Shown: positions 58,432-64,000 of the stretch, in pieces
How the letters are laid out: each line of letters begins with the position of its first letter
Position numbering within the stretch: position 1 is the stretch's first letter
Assembly (NCBI GenBank): GCA_010015655.1
Contig: ML976726.1
Span: 1 to 64,000 of the forward strand
DNA: 64,000 nt
Direction: 5' to 3'
DNA from: Bimuria novae-zelandiae CBS 107.79
Taxonomy: Eukaryota > Ascomycota > Dothideomycetes > Pleosporales > Didymosphaeriaceae
Made by a program: the position numbers and the translations under genes
The notes under the pieces: model-generated
The model's database searches: none
The model's input: the letters and a program-made list of their open reading frames with translations, nothing else
What the model was told of the DNA's origin: nothing

Positions 58432-59930
58432 CACCTTATTAAGATTAAATAAAAAATACTAGTAACTTTAAAGGCGCTTTTAATATTAATATGATTTAGT
58501 AATTTAGGATAAGTATTAGCGTAGATCTAAAACAAGTTATCTATATTAACGTAGTTCTAGCTATTAGGGACTAATATCTCAACCTGTTGAATGGGCTCTT
58601 TTAGCTAGCTACTTATAAGATAAGTACTTAAGTAGTAAAAGTAAGAGTAGTGTATAGTGTGCACAGCGTACGGATGGTAGGGGTGGGCAATAATATCTAG
58701 TTCTTGCTTGTCTTATTCGTCGTACGGACGAAAAGGAGAATATGTACATGTTCGCGCACGGCTGTTCGCGCACGTGCACGCGCATCCTTCTCGCGCGATA
58801 ACTAGTATTCCGACCGTAACGCTGCTGCGTACGGACACAACCCCTTAATAATAGCGCGTCTTAACCGCACTAAAGCAGCCAATATTTAATAGTTATAATA
58901 TATATAAAGAATATAAGAGTAGCTATAATAGAATAATGTTATTTCTTCTTACGTAGGTCTCAAATGGCTCTAAATAGTATCTACTATGTCTATCTATAAT
59001 AAGGAGTTATTTTAATCCTTTGGTATGCTATTTTATACAAGGGTCAAACACCTCTATAAGCACTATATAATCTAGTCTGTTATTAGACCATCTAATTTTA
59101 CTATGGACGATTATGTTGTTATTTAGAATATCTGTATTCTTATTAAACTAGACGTTCTAAAACACCTTTCTTTTGGCAATAACTATTACTAGTATACGGC
59201 GTTTAGCGACGTTTATGCATTTAATAACTAATATCTAGTTATAATCTCTAAGCTATATATAGTATTAAAGGCTATTTATTACTATTATAACTTTAACTAT
59301 ACTACTATTACCTCTTAAGAAGCTAATCTTGTCTATATTATAAATATTATTATTTTAAATACTATGCTTATTCACTATATTCTTAAAGAGCTAAAAATAT
59401 GTATTAATTACTTTAAGATTCTGTTATTTTACGTTTAAATAGTAATATTTCTTGTTTTACGTAATTTGCACTTGAGGGGTGCGTCTTACGTAGTTATTAG
59501 CTTAATTTTTACTAACTAATTACTTACCCTATAGTTAACGTAGCATATTTATAGTATTTTTAATTATTTATTTATAAGGGGGATATTCGCGAGTAGCTAA
59601 GTCTAATATATTCTTTATTAATATTTATTCTTTATTAATGTTAAGGTTTCTACTATTTGCAATAGTTTAAAAGTATATAGAATAGTTATAATAGTATCGT
59701 AAAAGTATATTATAGTTTACGTTGTATATGCAAGCTACTTTCCTGATAGTTATAACTTAATTATTTTATAATATATAGAGTATAGGTAATTCTACCTTTT
59801 TGCGTAGAGTTCTAGATCTTTGAAATTATAGGCATAGTGTTAGTAAAGATCGATAGGTACAGATTTTAGTGGGTATCTTGGCACGTTTAATCGATTCGCT
59901 TATATAATTAATTCGCTTGTGGAGTAAGTT
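58432..59930. other. Degraded repeat, possibly a Copia-like remnant
   Basis: From about 58577 the sequence TGTTGAATGGGCTC resembles an LTR start. Around 59010-59035 there is ATCCTTTGGTATGC, which recalls the tRNA-Met primer-site context of Copia elements. About 59100-59460 (plus) might be a decayed gag, but I cannot confirm a domain. A GC-rich patch with GCGCACGTGCACGCGC lies near 58770-58785. Bases 59864-59930 match the terminal repeat of the neighbouring pogo element. No intact gene. Confidence 0.35.
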
Positions 59931-61355
59931 ATAGCTTTTAGAGTTATTAAGTATAAGTAACTAGCGTGCACCTAATACTATGCTCTACTATATACTTAAT
60001 AAAGTGCTTTAGCTACTCTACTCTAAGCTTATTAGTAGTTTAGCTATTATTACTAATAGTGAAAGCCTAGTCGTGTAGTATATTATTATCTTTATACTAG
60101 ATAGAAAAGTAATACTAGCTAGTAAAAATAATAAAGGGTAGAATTACTAAGCTAGTAGTATTAATTTATAAATTACTATAACCTATATATAATTATTTAA
60201 TTATATTCTTGTTAGCCTACCGCGTTTTTCTAAGTCTATAATAATAAGCTAAGCTAATATCTTGTCTATTATAACGCTCATTTTATTAAAGTTATAAATA
60301 TCTTAATTATAAATACTATAGTTTACTTTATTACGCACGATAAGATTAAACTTTGTCTTAATTATTTTTAAATTTTTATATAAAGCTCTATACTAATTAT
60401 ATAGCTAATTAAATCCCGTAGTAAGATTATTTATTCGCTTAATAAAGTTACGCGGCCACTTTTTGCTAATCTTACTAGCGCTTTACTTAGCGAGTAGCTT
60501 ATTCACTATATCTCGCATAGTACCTAGCGTGGACGGAAATCCTCGCAAATCTAGGTTAAAAATATACTTAATAATTACCTCCTCTTCTTGCTTAGTAAGC
60601 TCTTTTAATTTAGACTAGTAATTAAATTATATAGTAATTTTTATATATTAGTATTAAAGCGAAGTTTTAAAGATATTAAACGTAGTAGTAGTCCGTCGCC
60701 TACTCAAAATTTAATATTAATTAATGGTTAGAATAGCTAGGTAAATATTTACTTTATTATAAGGTAATTAAGCAAGAGGTAGTTAAGGTATTATAGTTAA
60801 AAAGTAATAGATTGTATAAAATTTGTAGGGTATGCCGTTCGCTTACCTATGCCACTTACTTATTAAATACGTTATACTTTTAATTAAACTGAACTTAAAG
60901 CTTTAGCTAGCGCTTTATAAATTATATAGCTTACTTTTACCTAATAAGGCTATAATAGCGCTTAGCTAGTAAAGAATTAGCTATATCTTTAATAGTAGTA
61001 AGTTAGGGCTGAAATTCTTAAGCGTTTAAATTAAAAATATATTAAAGAAGTACCTACTTTTTTATTTAAGCAAGCTTTATTAAGTTAAGCATATAATTAC
61101 ATTATTAAATTAGTTTAGTATATTATTTACTTAATATTAATTAAAAAATATTATAAATAGCTATAGCACATTGCTAAAAGAGTAACGTGATGTATTAAAT
61201 AGCCTAAATTATAAGCCATATATAAGTTTTTTTTATTTAGGTAGTTTATTAAATAGTTAATATATCGTGTTGTACTATTGCTGGTAGTATATTTTAGTGG
61301 GGTCTTGGCAGAGTGATCGACTCGCTTAACTAATCGACTCGCTATGCATGTACGT
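59931..61355 (-). mobile_element. Pogo-type element, truncated
   Basis: The 5' end (right, minus-strand reading) carries a terminal repeat with twin GCGAGTCGAT motifs (61303-61355) and CCAAGACCCCACTAAAAT just inside. The left end is cut off at 59930, where a second copy of the same terminal repeat begins in the same orientation. No matching inverted right end was found. Confidence 0.65.
59940..61100 (-). pseudogene. Pogo-superfamily transposase, RIP-degraded and C-terminally truncated
   Basis: Minus-strand blocks in order: LKELTKQEEEVIIKYIFNLD, LRGFPSTLGTMRDIVNKLLA, KKWPRNFIKRINNLTTGFN (the CENP-B/Tc5-like DNA-binding part), then KVNYSIYN-DIYNFNKMSV, the family's YNFDE motif with the first catalytic Asp changed to Asn. 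Near 59970-59940 the reading reaches LLILNNSKSYN, the decayed second DDE motif (family LLILDGHESH), and then meets a foreign terminal repeat. The remainder of the DDE domain is missing. N-terminal start uncertain. Confidence 0.75.
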
Positions 61356-61755
61356 TATAAAAAAAGGACAAGGCTAGCTATACTAGAATATACTTAGCCG
61401 TGCCTTAATATACGCAGGAAGTGGGTCGGGACGGTTTTCTGCACAGCATACTGTGGTATCTGGCGAAGGTAGTGTCGGTGGCCCGCGCACAAGAAGGGTA
61501 CGGATCCTATATAAATAAAAGGCCCTTGCTGACAAAGATACATTAAAACACGCTGTTTTCGTACGGATCCACATGTAACTCTGTCCCGCGCTCCATCGAC
61601 GCGTCACCCACACAATGGCAGAAGCACCTTTCACACCTCGACACCGATATCTTACTCGAGATGAGATTATTATATCACTCCTATGTTCTAGCTAGCATTC
61701 TCCCTAGATCTGAACCCTATTAAATATGTATAGAATAAGACAAAGGACTTCATTA
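61356..61755. other. Spacer with normal composition, no supported gene
   Basis: The minus-strand frame 61383-61634 (83 codons) has no domain I recognise. It contains the 29-bp sequence that matches the PKS 3' flank in inverted orientation (61421-61449). It may be a fragment of a host sequence or of an unknown repeat. Confidence 0.4.
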
Positions 61756-61899
61756 CAGGGTTGTTAAAAATAAAATTATCGTTTCGTAAACAATAAATTA
61801 TCGTATTAAGCGATAATTTTATCGCTAAATAATACGCGATATTATTAGATAATTTAACGCATACACTATCTTTCTACGCGAAAATTAAGCTCCTATTAT

Positions 61900-63945
61900 A
61901 TAAAAGCTATTTTCCCTATTACTATAGCTTTAGAAGATATCTCTTAGGTCTCTATTAACGCTTTTAAATCGCGTAAAGTTTCTAGTAGTATAAGTTAAAA
62001 AAATACGTTTAGTATTTATTAATACTATCGCAATCCATTAAAAGACAAGCTAACACGAGAAAGCTAAAATTAAAAGCTATATTATTACTCTTTTTGCCCG
62101 TACAGCGTATTATTAACTATAAACATTTAATATTATCTTTAATTAAAGCATTAGATTAAATCTAATAAAACTATACCTTGTATAAAAGCAATAGCAGCAA
62201 GCTAACTATAAGAAGTTTAGAAATAAGTATTAATTAATAATAGGATAGGCGAGCTAAACTTATTAGTTTTAAAGAATACCTTAAATAAGTAAGTGCTTAA
62301 TTAGGCTCTTATAAATCTTATTATCGTACAAAACTTTTTATTTTAAATTATAGAATAGCTAGAATTTCATACCTTCTACTAGGCGTTAAATCTAGAATTA
62401 GTTTATTATCTTAGTATAGCTTATTTAGCTATAAATAAATTAATTTATAATTTATTCTAGTTGCAAAGAGATATTGTACGAAAGAAGGTCTAGTTAGCTT
62501 TAACTAATATATATCTTTCTATTAATATTTAGACCTCTTTAAATAACTATCTTCTGTTGGCAATATGTGCTCATTTTACTAACTTTTAAGAATAATAAAT
62601 AAAGGCTCTTTTAGCTTTATGTATAATAGTAAATTATAGTAGAAAAGAGTAATAAAATACTATTTATTTTATCTTTTAAGACTATGGTATCGTACGAAAG
62701 CTTAGAGCAATTATTTTAAACAACTTAATAATAAATAATACACTTTATTATTTAATTTTATAGTATCTTCTAGATAATAAAGGTATTACCTAGAACTCTC
62801 TACACTAACTAATCTACTACTAAGGATATATAATTAATCTTATTATTTAAGCTTTCCTCTTTAATAAGGCTTAATTTGAAAGGATTATCACGTACAATAA
62901 AGAGGATACACTTAAAAGAGAAGAAGCTTTTTATATAATAGGTATTCTTAGAAAGTTTTATAATATTATTATTTACTCTTATTCTTTAATAAATTATATA
63001 AAATAATTCGTATCTTTAGCGTAGCGATAAATTCCACTTAATAACTCTATATAATAGAATAATTAGTACTAAATATTAAGTATAGCACGTAATAAAGAAT
63101 TAGCTGTTAATAATTATATTAAAGTAAATTTTAAATTACTTAAAAAGGACTATCTTTCTTTATAAGATTAGAGGGCTCTTCGTATAATAAGCACTTTTTT
63201 ATAGCTATTCTACTAAGTACCTTTAGAGACGTAAGGTAACTATATTACACTAAATTAGGTTCTTTTTACGATAGACGTCCTTAGTAAATATATAAAGAAG
63301 TCTTTAAGTTATTATTATATAAATGAAGACTTACCTTCGCGTATTTATGAAGTAGTTTAGAAGCTTAAGGAATATTATTATAAAATAAATAACTCTTTAT
63401 TCTATACTATAGCACTTCTTCTTTATCTAAACCATCGTACAAAATATATAAAGATTTAGTAAAAAAGAGACTATAAAAGGATTATACTCCCTAAAGTAAA
63501 AGAGCTTTAAATATAATATTAAGATTTATAAATTCTACTAACTTTAGTATTGTACAAAACGCCTAAAATTGCACCCTAATAGGATTATAATAAGTTTAAC
63601 TAGATTATTAATAAGTTTAATTAACAAATTACTTAGCTAGTAAGTTAAGATAAGTACGAAGATTACTATGCTAAAGCACTATATAAGGTTTAAGTAGCCC
63701 CTTTATAGTAGTAGTATATAAGTACGTAAAGGAAACGCTAGCTATAGCTTTTAATATTTATAATTAATATCCTATCGATTCCTATAATAAGCGACAAACT
63801 AGAGTAAGTATTTTTAAAGGGACGTCGTACGATATCGTGGGAGAGAATATAGCTTAGTATATTAAGTGTTAAACATATAGAATATATAAAAAGTTAGCAC
63901 CGAAGTGGAATCCTAGTAGGAGAATAGCTAAAAGTACGTTGTATA
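61900..63945 (+). pseudogene. hAT transposase, RIP-degraded
   Basis: Plus-strand reading through stops shows the typical fungal hAT transposase order: LQRDIVRKKV near 62463, TSLNNYLLLAICAHFTNF near 62530, a conserved DYGIVRKLRAIILNN near 62680, the LILLFKLSSLIRL block near 62835, and a C-terminal dimerisation region reading IPIISDKLE then GRRTISWERI and KHIEYIKS (about 63770-63890). In relatives these are IPAMSDEPERVF and RRTISWERMRL. TAA/TAG replace Gln and Trp codons. N-terminal limit is uncertain. Confidence 0.83.
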
Positions 63946-63957
63946 ATTAAAACAATA

Positions 63958-63960
<3 letters not shown>

Positions 63961-63989
<29 letters not shown>
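63961..63989. repeat. (TAG)n microsatellite at the contig gap
   Basis: Nearly ten uninterrupted TAG units run directly into the N run. The same trinucleotide forms the tail of the retroelement at 43171. Confidence 0.95.
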
Positions 63990-64000
63990 NNNNNNNNNNN
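63990..64000. other. Assembly gap (Ns)
   Basis: Eleven undetermined bases end the window. Confidence 1.

Larger units (their letters stand above)
61756..63989 (+). mobile_element. hAT element, right end not reached
   Basis: A hAT-like terminus CAGGGTTGTTAAAAATAAAA starts at 61756 and is followed by subterminal TTATCG/CGATAA palindromes (61776-61850). The 8 bases before it (CTTCATTA) would be the target duplication, but the partner is not in the window. It contains a hAT transposase gene on the plus strand. Confidence 0.72.

Noticed and set aside
58432..59930. Confident Copia retrotransposon
   Set aside because: Only LTR-start-like and primer-site-like strings were seen; no reverse transcriptase or integrase motif could be read.
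61383..61634. 83-codon minus-strand gene
   Set aside because: No recognisable domain and isolated; kept only as part of the spacer description.
1..64000. tRNA or rRNA genes
   Set aside because: Scanned by eye for tRNA A/B-box and cloverleaf patterns and rRNA cores; nothing convincing. A covariance-model search would be decisive.

Overview
The window is filamentous-fungal (Pezizomycotina-type) nuclear DNA, from a strongly two-speed and probably subtelomeric region. Three observations point there. Genes have 46-65 bp spliceosomal introns with fungal branch sites. Repeats carry massive C-to-T/G-to-A decay at CpA (Gln and Trp codons turned into TAA/TAG, TA excess), which is the signature of repeat-induced point mutation (RIP). 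The families are typical fungal ones: telomere-linked RecQ helicase, Fot1/pogo and other Tc1/mariner elements, hAT, Ty3 chromoviruses, HET, and a secondary-metabolite cluster. I cannot name the species.

Layout. 1-7.8 kb: a RIP-dead telomere-linked helicase on the minus strand, plus a tandem duplicate of its N-terminal part and 129-bp repeats between them. 7.8-9.7 kb: a small unmutated island with one hypothetical gene. 9.75-10.0 kb: a broken MITE. 10.2-20.1 kb: five different Tc1/mariner-superfamily elements laid end to end, neighbours sharing exactly one TA dinucleotide (10175-11816, 11815-13957, 13956-15849, 15848-17978, 17977-20106). 20.3-37.7 kb: a hAT-type element with a perfect 8-bp target duplication, split by two copies of one Ty3/Gypsy chromovirus in opposite orientations, each with its own perfect 5-bp target duplication. 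37.7-38.0 kb: a truncated HET-domain gene whose upstream region received the hAT element. 38.5-38.9 kb: a complete MITE.

39.4-52.9 kb is an unmutated metabolic island: a cytochrome P450 C-terminal fragment, a five-exon MFS exporter (minus), a divergently transcribed rhodopsin-like membrane protein disrupted by a 625-bp non-LTR retroelement insertion with a 20-bp target duplication, and a highly reducing polyketide synthase. The synthase splices (8 introns) into an uninterrupted 2399-residue protein, KS-MAT-DH-degenerate MT-ER-KR-ACP. PKS, P450 and exporter together look like a biosynthetic cluster (polyketide made, oxidised, exported) that is being eroded from its edges: synthase and exporter look intact, P450 and membrane protein are broken.

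53.2-64 kb is again RIP-degraded: a Ty3 element that kept its chromodomain but lost its integrase, a possible Copia-like remnant, a pogo-type transposase cut off by a second copy of its own terminal repeat, and a hAT transposase running into an (AGT)n tract and an assembly gap.
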